Positions 1-8,860 of a DNA stretch of 64,000 bases are shown in pieces. The notes below the pieces were generated by a model. The model was given only the letters and a program-made list of their open reading frames with translations, made no database searches and was not told the origin of the DNA. Source of the stretch: Paludibaculum fermentans (GTDB taxonomy: Bacteria; Acidobacteriota; Terriglobia; Bryobacterales; Bryobacteraceae); contig NZ_CP063849.1 in the NCBI RefSeq assembly GCF_015277775.1, forward strand, positions 1,364,001-1,428,000. Reading direction: 5' to 3'. The position numbers and the translations under genes were made by a program. The number at the start of each line of letters is the position of its first letter. Positions within the stretch are counted from its first letter, which is position 1.

Positions 1-629
1 GTCTCGCGGAACAGGCGGTCGACCGGTTGTCCATACTCCAACTCCACCCGGTTGCCCAGCGACGCCAGCCGCCGTTGTGCGCCAACCACGGCATTGATCA
101 CCGCGTGCATCGTGAGCTCCGGATCCAAGTCGGGCCGCAGTGTGCCGTCCGCAATCCCCTCGCGGACCAAAGTGCTGAAGTACTCAAGCCCCTCGGGGTT
201 CACCCGCGCCTCGAGCGACAGCAGGCGTTCCGGGGACCACTGCCGCGCATACAGCGCGTCAAACTGCGCCATGAACCGGATCTTCGAGGGACTGTGCGTA
301 AACCCATCGGCCATGAACTCGAACAGCGCCGAGATCTTGGCCAGCGCCGTGTCGGCCGCATCCATGAACTTCTTCGCCCGCACCGCCCCATCCGCAAACA
401 CGTCCGCGACGATCCCCCACACAACATCGTCCTTGTTGGAGAAATACTCGTAGAGCGTGGAGGGACGGATCCCTGCGCCTTTGACGATGTCGGCGATCGT
501 CACCCGGTCGATGCCCTGTTCGTCGAACAGCTTCTCGGCCGCGTCCAGGATACGTTGGCGCTGGCGGACCCGGTGGGAACTGTAAGTCCCCCGTTTAGGT
601 GCTTCATCCATCTGGGCAACCTGAGCCAT
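1..629 (-). CDS. TetR/AcrR-family transcriptional regulator (C-terminus cut by window edge)
   Basis: Reading leftward from the ATG at 629, the first 209 codons are present and the frame runs off the window. Residues 20-65 form a typical TetR helix-turn-helix: an RQRILDAAEKLF helix, then IADIVKGAGIRPSTLYEYFSNKD, the hallmark recognition helix. The rest is a helical ligand-binding domain of the usual length, so only the last few residues are probably missing. Such proteins are repressors released by a small ligand. An AATTCG/CGAATT inverted repeat and a TTGACA-type promoter lie just upstream, which fits autoregulation. The ligand and target genes cannot be told because the downstream neighbours are outside the window. 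Confidence 0.9.
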   Translation of the reverse strand, partial: MAQVAQMDEAPKRGTYSSHRVRQRQRILDAAEKLFDEQGIDRVTIADIVKGAGIRPSTLYEYFSNKDDVVWGIVADVFADGAVRAKKFMDAADTALAKISALFEFMADGFTHSPSKIRFMAQFDALYARQWSPERLLSLEARVNPEGLEYFSTLVREGIADGTLRPDLDPELTMHAVINAVVGAQRRLASLGNRVELEYGQPVDRLFRE

Positions 630-651
630 CGTAAAACCGAAGATCAATCCA

Positions 652-674
652 AATTCGAATAGGTCTTCCGAATT
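652..674. promoter_or_regulatory. Candidate TetR operator (inverted repeat)
   Basis: AATTCG (652-657) and CGAATT (669-674) form a perfect 6-bp inverted repeat with an 11-bp spacer. It sits between the candidate -10 box and the start codon of the TetR gene, where a bound repressor would block transcription. Assignment is by position and symmetry only. Confidence 0.4.
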
Positions 675-676
675 AC

Positions 677-703
677 CTTATAGCGCAAAGGAACCCGTGT
701 CAA
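677..703 (-). promoter_or_regulatory. Candidate sigma-70 promoter of the TetR gene
   Basis: On the minus strand a perfect TTGACA (complement of 698-703) is followed after 15 bp by TATAAG (complement of 77 to 82 past 600, i.e. 677-682). The spacing is slightly short. It lies 48 bp ahead of the ATG at 629. Confidence 0.45.
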
Positions 704-885
704 TGGAAATCTCGAAAGAGAGAGGCGGCTCCTGGCAGTGGAAACCCCAACCGGCAACGCAAACCCGCAGCGGGGACGTTGATCCCCTGGCCCAAAACGC
801 ACAGGCGCCGCCAATCGCCGGCCGGCTCCAGGTGGCCAGGGCGGCAACGTCCCCCGCCCCCGCAAAGCCCCAGCGGCACCGTCGT

Positions 886-2331
886 CTACTCGATGCCATC
901 CTCCGGGTCCGCGACAGCCGCCCCCGTACCCGCCGGCGCCACGAGCTCCGCGCCTTGCGCCCGGTACGCCTTGATCCTCGCGTGGATCGTCTTCACGCAG
1001 ACGCCAGTGATCCGCGCCGTCTCCTGGCGATCGTTCTCGGTGAGGGCCAGCGTGGCCAAAATGATTGACTCCTCGGCGTCCCGGATGGTTGTGGGGAAGG
1101 GTAGTGTGATCTGGTCCGGAGCCACTTCCGCCTGTTTCGCGGCCGGGGCGGAGCTGCGCACCGGAACGCACAAAGCTGGCGGCAGGTGGCAGGGCAGCGC
1201 GACTTGGCCATCGCTCAGGATCAGCGCCCGCTCCAGCACGTTCCTCAGCTCCCGGACATTGCCCGGCCAGGCATGCCGCAGCAGCAGCTCCATCGCATTC
1301 TGCCCGACCCGAAATCCAGGATGCCCGTACTCCTCGCCCAGCAGGAGACAGAGGCTCTCGGCCAGGTCCGGAATGTCGTCCTTGCGGGCCCGCAGCGGCG
1401 GCACGTGGATCGGAATCACATTCAGCCGGTGGAATAGATCATTGCGGAACGTGCCGTGGCGGATCGCATCGGTCAGGTTGCGGTTCGTGGCCGAGATCAC
1501 GCGGAAATCCAGCTCGTCCGACAGTTCGCCGCCCAACGGCTGCACTCGCGAATCCTCCAGCACGCGCAGCATTTTCGCCTGCGCGCCGGCCGGCATCTCC
1601 CCGATCTCATCCAGGAACAAGGTGCCTCCGTCCGCCTGCTCCACCAGTCCGGTATGATCCGCCGACGCGCCCGTGAAAGTGCCGCGCCGGAAGCCGAACA
1701 GTTCACTCTCAATCAGCCCTTCCGGCAAGCCCGCCGCGTTGATCGCAACGAAGGGGCCGGCCCGGTAGCTCAGCCGGTGAATCGTATGGGCGAGCACGTC
1801 CTTGCCGGTACCGCTCTCCCCGTGGATCAGCACGGCCGCCCGCGTAGCGGCGACCCGTTCAATCGTCTGTTGGACGTGCAGCATCTCCTCGCTGCCGCCG
1901 TATTGAAACACCCGCTTGCCCGGACGGGCGGGCGCAGCTCGCGCCGCTTGGCCCTCTTGATCGCGCATGTGTTCGAAGAGCCGGCGGAGCTCGACGGACA
2001 CCAGCGGCTTTCTCAACATCCAGTACGCCCCGCGCCGGTGCACGGCTTCGACGGCCAGGTCGATCCGGCTGTCATTGGATTGCAACACAACCGGCGTCCG
2101 CAAGCCGCGCGAACGCAGGCGGCGGATAAACGAAAAACCATCCGCATCGGCAATACAGAACTCACACAAAATGAGGGTCGGTTGGAACTGGCGGCACCGG
2201 GTCAGCCCCTCATCAAAACCCGTAGACTGGGCGGTCTCATAGCCCCACTGCGAAATTGTATCCGCAGCGGATTTTCGATCCTTGGCGTCCTGATCAATAA
2301 TGAGGACGCGAGTGGCGGTTTGCATGGTCAT
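886..2331 (-). CDS. Sigma-54-dependent NtrC-type response regulator with Asp-to-Glu receiver
   Basis: A 481-residue enhancer-binding activator with three domains: receiver (about 8-125), AAA+ sigma-54 interaction domain (about 145-380) and a Fis-type HTH (about 425-465). The AAA+ part shows Walker A GESGTGKD, a sigma-54 contact loop reading GTFTGA instead of the common GAFTGA, Walker B GGTLFLDEIGEM and the C-terminal HAWPGNVRELRN signature. In the receiver the phosphoacceptor position is Glu57 (context LILCEFC), not Asp, while Asp13 and the lysine of RKP are kept; it may therefore be phosphorylation-independent. No histidine kinase is adjacent. It diverges from the giant secreted-protein gene at 2969 across 637 bp. 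Family and role are secure; targets are unknown, but sigma-54-like sites precede cydA and mtrC in this window. Confidence 0.93.
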   Translation of the reverse strand: MTMQTATRVLIIDQDAKDRKSAADTISQWGYETAQSTGFDEGLTRCRQFQPTLILCEFCIADADGFSFIRRLRSRGLRTPVVLQSNDSRIDLAVEAVHRRGAYWMLRKPLVSVELRRLFEHMRDQEGQAARAAPARPGKRVFQYGGSEEMLHVQQTIERVAATRAAVLIHGESGTGKDVLAHTIHRLSYRAGPFVAINAAGLPEGLIESELFGFRRGTFTGASADHTGLVEQADGGTLFLDEIGEMPAGAQAKMLRVLEDSRVQPLGGELSDELDFRVISATNRNLTDAIRHGTFRNDLFHRLNVIPIHVPPLRARKDDIPDLAESLCLLLGEEYGHPGFRVGQNAMELLLRHAWPGNVRELRNVLERALILSDGQVALPCHLPPALCVPVRSSAPAAKQAEVAPDQITLPFPTTIRDAEESIILATLALTENDRQETARITGVCVKTIHARIKAYRAQGAELVAPAGTGAAVADPEDGIE

Positions 2332-2968
2332 AAACGTGCCTCACCCGAACAGAAGCAAACCGCATACCAAAACGCCTCCCGGCTGATAACCGCCGATCAT
2401 TAGCCGCGCTTCGAATCACTTGGATAACATACAGGATGAAAAAAATACCGGGCCAGTGGGGCGAAGGTAAGTAAAAAGTCAACAATTTAACGGATTTCCA
2501 TGCGATCAGAGCCAACACCGGCCAGCAGCCGCAGCGGCCAACCACCACTTCCGCCTACGCCCGGTTCCCACTGCAACGAACCCCGGCCCTCAGGGAGGCG
2601 GCCCCACCGAGCTGCGAACCGCGACTGGCAAGGAGCGGGCCACGGACATAGGTGCGTCTGCAATGGTGTGGTCCCAAGTCCAGAAATGCACTGATGTTAG
2701 GAACCGTGCCTTATCTGAGGCAATTCGCCCGGGCACCGGAACTCAGCCCGGACGCCGTCCCGAAACAAATCCTCCGCCTGCCGCAGCACCCTGGCCACAT
2801 ACCCACTCGAACCGGGCCGCAAGGCCCCGAAGCCTGAAATTGCCAACTATTAGGAACCGGCGACGCCGGGAATGCCCTGGTTCCGAATTGGGCCGGAACG
2901 TTCATTATCGTCCGCGCCTGCCTACGCAACATGTTGCCCGCAATCAGATAATTTCCTCTTATTGATTT
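2332..2968. other. 637-bp divergent intergenic region
   Basis: No convincing gene is seen. It holds one member of the GC-rich dispersed repeat family (about 2565-2645), and must carry the promoters for the sigma-54 regulator (leftward) and the 1960-residue secreted protein (rightward). No credible sigma-54 or sigma-70 promoter could be picked out for either gene. Confidence 0.6.
2565..2645 (+). repeat. Dispersed GC-rich intergenic repeat, copy 1
   Basis: Contains CCCTCAGGGAGGCGGCC and CTGCGAACCGCGACTGGCAAGGAG. The second stretch recurs almost exactly at about 14871-14893, and the first resembles the CCGTCAGGGAG core at 14847 and 19181. Orientation is the same in all copies relative to the + strand. 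Confidence 0.65.
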
Positions 2969-5900
2969 ATGATGGGATGGATGATTCGCCTTCTATGCGC
3001 GCTCGCCCTGCTCTTCCTGGCCCTACCTCTCGGAGCAACCGTCCCGGAATTCGAACCAAACGCAGGGCAGGCCGAAAAGCAGTACCTTTTCCTGGCGCGC
3101 GCAGGGGGAATCCGGGCCTATATCGCGGATCGCGGACTCGAACTCTCTACCTCCTCCGGTACGCCGGCGCGCCTGTCGTGGTCGGCTGGGGCCTCGGGCC
3201 AAACGGCTAGCCTGGGGGAATGGAAAATTTCCGAGGCCACCGGCAATACCACCCACTACTGCGTTCAAGACAAATCCAGCCTATGCACGAAAGGCGTCCA
3301 GTCCTATCGCCGGCTATTGAGAACGGACCTGTATCCGGGTATTGACTGGGAACTGTACGGCCGGAACGGTCAACTCGAGTATGATCTTGTGGTTCATCCG
3401 GGAGCCAAAGTCGGCGACGTCCGGCTTCGCGTCGAGGGCCCCCCGGCCGAGGTCGCCGCCGACGGTCGCCTGCGTGCCGGAGCCATCTTGCATTGGCAGC
3501 CCGAGGCGTATCAAATCATCAGAGACAAACGTGTGAAAGTGACCGCGGCCCTACGCGCCGCTGGCGACACGGAGTTCGAATTCGTAGTGGGAGATTACGA
3601 CGCCGGGCACGATCTGGTCATTGACCCGGTGGTGCAGGGCATTGCCGTGTCTGGTGGAGGCGCCGAGGATGAGATCCTGGGATTCCTGAGCGACAGCCGC
3701 GGAAGCTGCACCTACCGCTACGGCACTACGCGCTCCGCCGATTGGCATCAACTGCCTGCGGCAGGAGGTCGCCACGTATTTGTGCAATTGGAGACGGCTG
3801 GATCGGGCGGCACGACGATCTTCTGGGGCGGAGAGGGCGAAGAATCCGTCGGCGGCGTCGATTCCGATCTCACCAACTGCCGGCTGTACCTCGTGGGTTC
3901 GACGAGCTCGCGAAATGCGCCCACTCTGACCGGAGTTTACGAGCATCTGACACCCAAAGCTTACGCGGGCGGCGCGACCGATGGCTTCATGCTGAAATTC
4001 TCCTGGGAGGGTCTCGTCTTCGCCGGCTACCTGGGCGGACCGGGGGCGGACCGGCTCTACGATATCCGGACTACCGCCAGCACCGGATACGAGGGCGCCT
4101 TTCTGTTTGCCGGGGAAACCGACGATCCTGCGTGGAATGGAACCACGACGCGGCGGATCGGGGCCGGCGGCAAGGCCGACGCGATCGTTGGGGTGTTGGA
4201 CGGCACGCAGATCTCCCTGCTCGCGATCGGCGGCGCTGGAGACGACCGGTTGATGCGGATCCGTAGCGCTGGAGATGGTTTCTGGGCCCTGGCCGGTGAA
4301 ACCGATTCGCCGGATTTCCCGATACGCGACGGTGCTTCCGATTCGGTCAAGGCCGCGGCCGGCAAGGATCTGTGGGTAGGCCGCACACGGCTGGACCTGG
4401 GCGAGCTATCCATACTCCAGCTCTTCGGCGGCAGCGGCGACGAACGGTTTGGCGGGCTCGCCGTGCTGGAAAGACAGGCGTTTTACCTCGCCGGGACGAC
4501 GACCTCGCGCGACCTTCCTGCCGCGAGCGGCGCCTACCACGGCGGTGACAGTGACGGCTTCGTTGCATTCCTCGATCCCCTCACCGCGGCGCCACAGGCG
4601 GCTACCTATATTGGCGGCTCAGCGCGGGATGAGATCGCCGCGTTGGATACCCGCGGTGGCGATCTGTACTTGGGGGGAACGACGGATTCGGATGACCTGG
4701 CTCTGCCCGGCCTCGCTGCCGGAGAAGGGGTGCACGGCGGTCTCGATGCCCTGTTTGTGTTGTGCGATGCTTTTGGCACGCCGGTGCGAGGTATCCGGCT
4801 GGGCGGTTCAGCGGACGATCGGGTCTTGGGGATTCTGCCGGATGTTTTTGGCAAGGTCTTTCTGGCCGGATCGAGCGATTCACGGGAATGGCTCGACGAG
4901 CTGGACCCGTTCCACCTTATCTCAGGCGGCCAGGACGGGTACCTGGCGGCTGTTGCGTTTCCGGCTGTGAGCCTCAGCGGTTTTTCGAACGGCATGCCCG
5001 GCCGTCTGTATCTCGGCCGCGATCTACAGACTCCGCTTACCGTCCAAACCACGTCTGAGCCGGGCATGGACGGCATGCTGCTGGTGCGCAGCAGCGATCC
5101 GTCGCGGCTTCTGGTCTCGCCGCGTGACGATCTGCCGGGGACGAGTCAGATCCTGCTGGAGGGCACTGATCAGGTCGGCTACTACTCATCCGGCCGGAGT
5201 TTCGTGCTGCAGGCCCTGGCGGATTCTGGCGAAGTGGAGATCGTCGTGGAGGGGCGCACATCGGCTTCGCCGAAGGGATCCTACCTCCGCCGCAGCATCC
5301 GCGTCACCCTGACGCCCTCCGCGCTGTTCCTGACACCTCCGAAGGAACTGACCGTGGGTTTGAACTCCTATTTTGACGTTGTGATCAGCTCCGCCCCGCT
5401 TTTGCCGGATGGCAGCCCCGGCCCCGCCCAGGCGCCGCGGGCCGGACTGACTTCCCCCCTCGCACTGATCAGTTCGGACCCCGCCGGTCTACAGATTGTG
5501 CGCGACTCCCTCCGGCAGGTGGACTCCACGGGAAGCTACCGGCTCCAGGCGGTCGGTTTGCGGGATGGGACCTACACCTTAACCCCCTCGTCCACACAGT
5601 TCCCGGCCGGTCCCGGGCAATTCCTGACCGTGCGGGTGGATAGTTCACCAGCCCTGCCCGGGATCCTCCCGGACCGGTCCCTCATCCTCGCACGGGAGCA
5701 CTTGACGTCGTTCTCCATCAACGGGCGGGCTGGAGATCAGCTGCAATTCACTTCAGAGGACCCAAGCCGTCTCGTGCTGGGCCGCGACTACTACACCTTC
5801 GCGGACACACTCACCGTAACGCCCAAGGCGGACGACTCCGGCGGCAATCTAGTGGTCGCTGCGCTGGCGGGCGAGGGGACAGCCAGGGTTCGTGTGGAGG

Positions 5901-8851
5901 GCACCTATCAGGGACGTCCAATCTCCCAATCAATGCTGGTGTACCTCGTGCCCATAAAGGCCACCTTCAACACCTTCCCGGGAAGGATCGGATCCGGAGT
6001 TCAGCTCTATGTCCAGGCGCAGCTTCAGCCTCAGACCGCCGTGCCGGATGTGATCGACCCGCTGATTCCCTACATGACCCTCCGGCCGGGCTCCTTCGCG
6101 AACGTCCAACTGCGCTCATCGAATCCTTCCGTTCTCCAGGTCACGAAGTCTCCGTATTCGACGTTGAATTACACGGTGCTGGCCGCGGCAACCGGCGACG
6201 CGGTTCTCGATTTCGGGTCTGACGCGCCGCCGGAACTCGCGGAACTGCGTGCTTCGATTCAAGTAGTGGCTCCCCGGATGGACTTCGGCGCGGACGTACT
6301 TCGAATCCCTGCCGGCGCGAGCCTCAATATCTACACGCAGGCCAGCGCGTTCGTGAGCGCCACCGCCCTGCAAACCGTGCGGCTGCGTTTGAGCGCGGAC
6401 ACACCTCTCACCCTAGCCAGGTGGGGTCAGTCTGGAACCGACATCACCGTGGATTTCTCCGGCGGGTACGGAGTGCAAATTGCGGCCAATACCGCCCAGG
6501 CCGGCCAGAAGGCGACTCTTTACATCTCGGCGCCCGGCGTGCCCGAGTTCGCCCTCCCCATTCGCATCGTCGAAGCGGTCCTGGTTCCGCCCGCTGGCGA
6601 GATCCATGTGACGCAGCGCGACGGCCAGCCGGCGACGGACTCAGCCTATTTTCGGTTCGGCGCCTACGATGAGGGACTGGTGGTCGTGCTGCCGGTCGGC
6701 AGGATCTTCTCCTCGACACCGCTCAAGGTGCTGACCAGGATGGACCCGCCCGGTATCTGCGAGGTGACCGAGAAGGGTGAACTCTCCAGTCCCGGCGAGG
6801 TGATTGCGCCCTTCACCTGCGCTGGAACCGGGGTGACAATTCTCTCGCTCCAGCCGGTCTCCGGGCTGACCGCCGCACAACCCCAGTTCACGATTCGGAT
6901 CGTCTCCCGGCCGGGTACTCCGTCTACCATCCCGATAGCCACACGGGTATTGACAGGCAATGGCCTGCAGGCTCAGCTTCCCTGGAACAGCTCAGGCGCG
7001 CCCATCAGCGGCACCATCACCAGCAACGACCCCGGCCGCGTGCGTTTGTCTTTCGATGCGAAAGCGCCCGGTTCCGCCAAGCTCACCGTCCCCGCGAATT
7101 CCTACAACAGCCTTTTCTACGTCCAGGGCTTCGCTTCGCAGGGTACCGCGACCCTGACGGTCGAAACCACCGACGGGCGCAAGGCGGAAATCCTCGTCTA
7201 TCTTTTCCCTCCGACCCTGGCGGTCCGGCCCCGCACGTCCTCCTCCTCCTCCGGGAATCTCCCGGTTTTGTCCGTGAATCAACCCCTTTCGACTAAGGAC
7301 TTCTCCTTGGACCTGCTGCCCGCTCTGGTCGATCCGGACTCAGGGAAGGTGTTCTGGGGCTCCGGACTCTCCATCCGGGGTGGCACCGATCCGGCATTCG
7401 TCCGAGCCAGGACCTCTGACTCCTCGGTCGTCCAACCAGTGCCTCCGGACGCCCTGGTGAGCGAGGGGGATGCTTCGGCGCCGCTGAACTTCCAGGTGAA
7501 GGCAACCGGCGACGCGGTACTCACCGTCACACAGCCCGAAGGCTTTGTGGAAGTGCCCGAATCGTCACTCCGCGTGCACGTGTTCGAACGGCAGTTGGCC
7601 TTCTCCACTGCTCCGTTCTTGAGTGCTGAACTGCAGATTCCGGTTTCCGTGGTGGCGATGGGCGGCGGCTTTCAATCCGGCGTCAGCGCAACCCTAACGA
7701 GCCTGAAACCGGATCAGCTTCTGATTTCCAGCGACGGTGCCACCGCGGGAGAGACCAGCATCACGGCGCCCCTCGGAAACAGCATCTATCTGCAGGCCAT
7801 GAGCAGCGCCGCGCCGGGCGGGACGGTGCGTGTCCGGCTCGAAGCCCCTGGCTATGCCGCCACCGAGCAGCAAGTGGAGTTCCTGCCCGCGGAATTGCAG
7901 CTGCAATATCCGGAATCTCCCCTGAAGCTGAGCCCCCTGGTCAGCCGGACCCTCGGCCTGCGCTACGGACCCGTGGATGGACTGGGCCGGATCTCCAGCC
8001 AGTTCAACGGCAGTATCCGTCCGGGCGTCCGGCTGCCTGTCCGGATTTCCTCCAGTGACAGCAATATTGTCGGCGTCTCCACCTCCGAGATGACGCTCGA
8101 CTCGTATATGGGCGTCGGGCTGCTCCCGGTTGCTCCGGGACGCGCCCAAATCCACATCGACGCGCCTCCGCAGATCACCAACCGCGTTGCGAACCTCGAC
8201 GCGGAGGTGGGGCTGTTCGAGTTCTCCTCGCTCTCCCTCGGTCGTCCGGTTCGATACCTGGTGACGGGCTTCAACCTCACCAACCCCCGTCCCCAACCGA
8301 CTTCGATCTCAGTGAGCGGCGGGGAAGGCGTCCCCCTGCGGTTCGGCACCGCCGCGAGCGGCCCGGGCGCGCCTGCGGCAAGTACACTGTTGGTTACCCT
8401 GGCGGGAAAGGAAAGCCGCACGGTATACATGGAGCCGGCCGGTCCTGGAAACTCCGTAACGGTTCGCCTGAATGCGCCGGACTTCAAGCCCGCCTCCAGC
8501 GCCATGTACCTGCCCGATCCGCAGGCCCGGTTCGATCCGGCTACCCCGTTGAACCTCAGCCTGGCGAACCGTACAGCGCAAGTGGCCATCGTCCTGGACG
8601 AAGCAACCCGCAGCTCCAATAGCCTGCCCTTGGGGACATCCTTCGGTCCCCTAAAACTCCAATTGGAGTCGTCGAATCCACAAGTTGTCCGTGTGGCGGT
8701 TCCGTCGGTGGAGTTCGCGCCTGGCGATAGCCGCAGGAATGTCGGACTGGAGCTGGTCGGCCGCGGCGATGCGGTGGTAACTCTGATCATGCCGGCCGCC
8801 TTCGCCGGCGCGTCCTCCGTTCGTTCTGACCTGGTAGTGAGTGTCCGCTAA
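2969..8851 (+). CDS. Giant secreted SBBP-propeller protein with six alternating Ig-like A/B module pairs (paralog 1)
   Basis: 1960 residues with a signal peptide (hydrophobic core IRLLCALALLFLALPLGA). Residues about 25-230 match the domain that precedes SBBP repeats (FEPNAGQAEKQYLFLARAGG; YPGIDWELYG; later VIDPVVQG). Residues about 230-660 hold propeller-like SBBP blades with recurring GGSGDER / LAGTTTSRDLP / DGF motifs. From about 667 to the end, 12 Ig-like modules of roughly 105 aa alternate between type A (LGRDLQ start, SSDPSRLL, then QALADSGEVEI) and type B (SSNPxVxxV, then GDAVLxxxxP). No C-terminal sorting signal, transmembrane helix or catalytic motif is seen. The stop is only 9 bp before the next gene, a full-length paralog. 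Likely an extracellular or surface adhesion/structural protein; that role is inference. Confidence 0.9.
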   Translation: MMGWMIRLLCALALLFLALPLGATVPEFEPNAGQAEKQYLFLARAGGIRAYIADRGLELSTSSGTPARLSWSAGASGQTASLGEWKISEATGNTTHYCVQDKSSLCTKGVQSYRRLLRTDLYPGIDWELYGRNGQLEYDLVVHPGAKVGDVRLRVEGPPAEVAADGRLRAGAILHWQPEAYQIIRDKRVKVTAALRAAGDTEFEFVVGDYDAGHDLVIDPVVQGIAVSGGGAEDEILGFLSDSRGSCTYRYGTTRSADWHQLPAAGGRHVFVQLETAGSGGTTIFWGGEGEESVGGVDSDLTNCRLYLVGSTSSRNAPTLTGVYEHLTPKAYAGGATDGFMLKFSWEGLVFAGYLGGPGADRLYDIRTTASTGYEGAFLFAGETDDPAWNGTTTRRIGAGGKADAIVGVLDGTQISLLAIGGAGDDRLMRIRSAGDGFWALAGETDSPDFPIRDGASDSVKAAAGKDLWVGRTRLDLGELSILQLFGGSGDERFGGLAVLERQAFYLAGTTTSRDLPAASGAYHGGDSDGFVAFLDPLTAAPQAATYIGGSARDEIAALDTRGGDLYLGGTTDSDDLALPGLAAGEGVHGGLDALFVLCDAFGTPVRGIRLGGSADDRVLGILPDVFGKVFLAGSSDSREWLDELDPFHLISGGQDGYLAAVAFPAVSLSGFSNGMPGRLYLGRDLQTPLTVQTTSEPGMDGMLLVRSSDPSRLLVSPRDDLPGTSQILLEGTDQVGYYSSGRSFVLQALADSGEVEIVVEGRTSASPKGSYLRRSIRVTLTPSALFLTPPKELTVGLNSYFDVVISSAPLLPDGSPGPAQAPRAGLTSPLALISSDPAGLQIVRDSLRQVDSTGSYRLQAVGLRDGTYTLTPSSTQFPAGPGQFLTVRVDSSPALPGILPDRSLILAREHLTSFSINGRAGDQLQFTSEDPSRLVLGRDYYTFADTLTVTPKADDSGGNLVVAALAGEGTARVRVEGTYQGRPISQSMLVYLVPIKATFNTFPGRIGSGVQLYVQAQLQPQTAVPDVIDPLIPYMTLRPGSFANVQLRSSNPSVLQVTKSPYSTLNYTVLAAATGDAVLDFGSDAPPELAELRASIQVVAPRMDFGADVLRIPAGASLNIYTQASAFVSATALQTVRLRLSADTPLTLARWGQSGTDITVDFSGGYGVQIAANTAQAGQKATLYISAPGVPEFALPIRIVEAVLVPPAGEIHVTQRDGQPATDSAYFRFGAYDEGLVVVLPVGRIFSSTPLKVLTRMDPPGICEVTEKGELSSPGEVIAPFTCAGTGVTILSLQPVSGLTAAQPQFTIRIVSRPGTPSTIPIATRVLTGNGLQAQLPWNSSGAPISGTITSNDPGRVRLSFDAKAPGSAKLTVPANSYNSLFYVQGFASQGTATLTVETTDGRKAEILVYLFPPTLAVRPRTSSSSSGNLPVLSVNQPLSTKDFSLDLLPALVDPDSGKVFWGSGLSIRGGTDPAFVRARTSDSSVVQPVPPDALVSEGDASAPLNFQVKATGDAVLTVTQPEGFVEVPESSLRVHVFERQLAFSTAPFLSAELQIPVSVVAMGGGFQSGVSATLTSLKPDQLLISSDGATAGETSITAPLGNSIYLQAMSSAAPGGTVRVRLEAPGYAATEQQVEFLPAELQLQYPESPLKLSPLVSRTLGLRYGPVDGLGRISSQFNGSIRPGVRLPVRISSSDSNIVGVSTSEMTLDSYMGVGLLPVAPGRAQIHIDAPPQITNRVANLDAEVGLFEFSSLSLGRPVRYLVTGFNLTNPRPQPTSISVSGGEGVPLRFGTAASGPGAPAASTLLVTLAGKESRTVYMEPAGPGNSVTVRLNAPDFKPASSAMYLPDPQARFDPATPLNLSLANRTAQVAIVLDEATRSSNSLPLGTSFGPLKLQLESSNPQVVRVAVPSVEFAPGDSRRNVGLELVGRGDAVVTLIMPAAFAGASSVRSDLVVSVR

Positions 8852-8860
8852 AGAGATCTA

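Noticed and set aside
2626-2641. Sigma-54-like TGGCA ... GC match upstream of the giant gene
   Set aside because: It falls within the dispersed repeat, has a poor -12 box (GGGCC) and is about 330 bp from the start codon.
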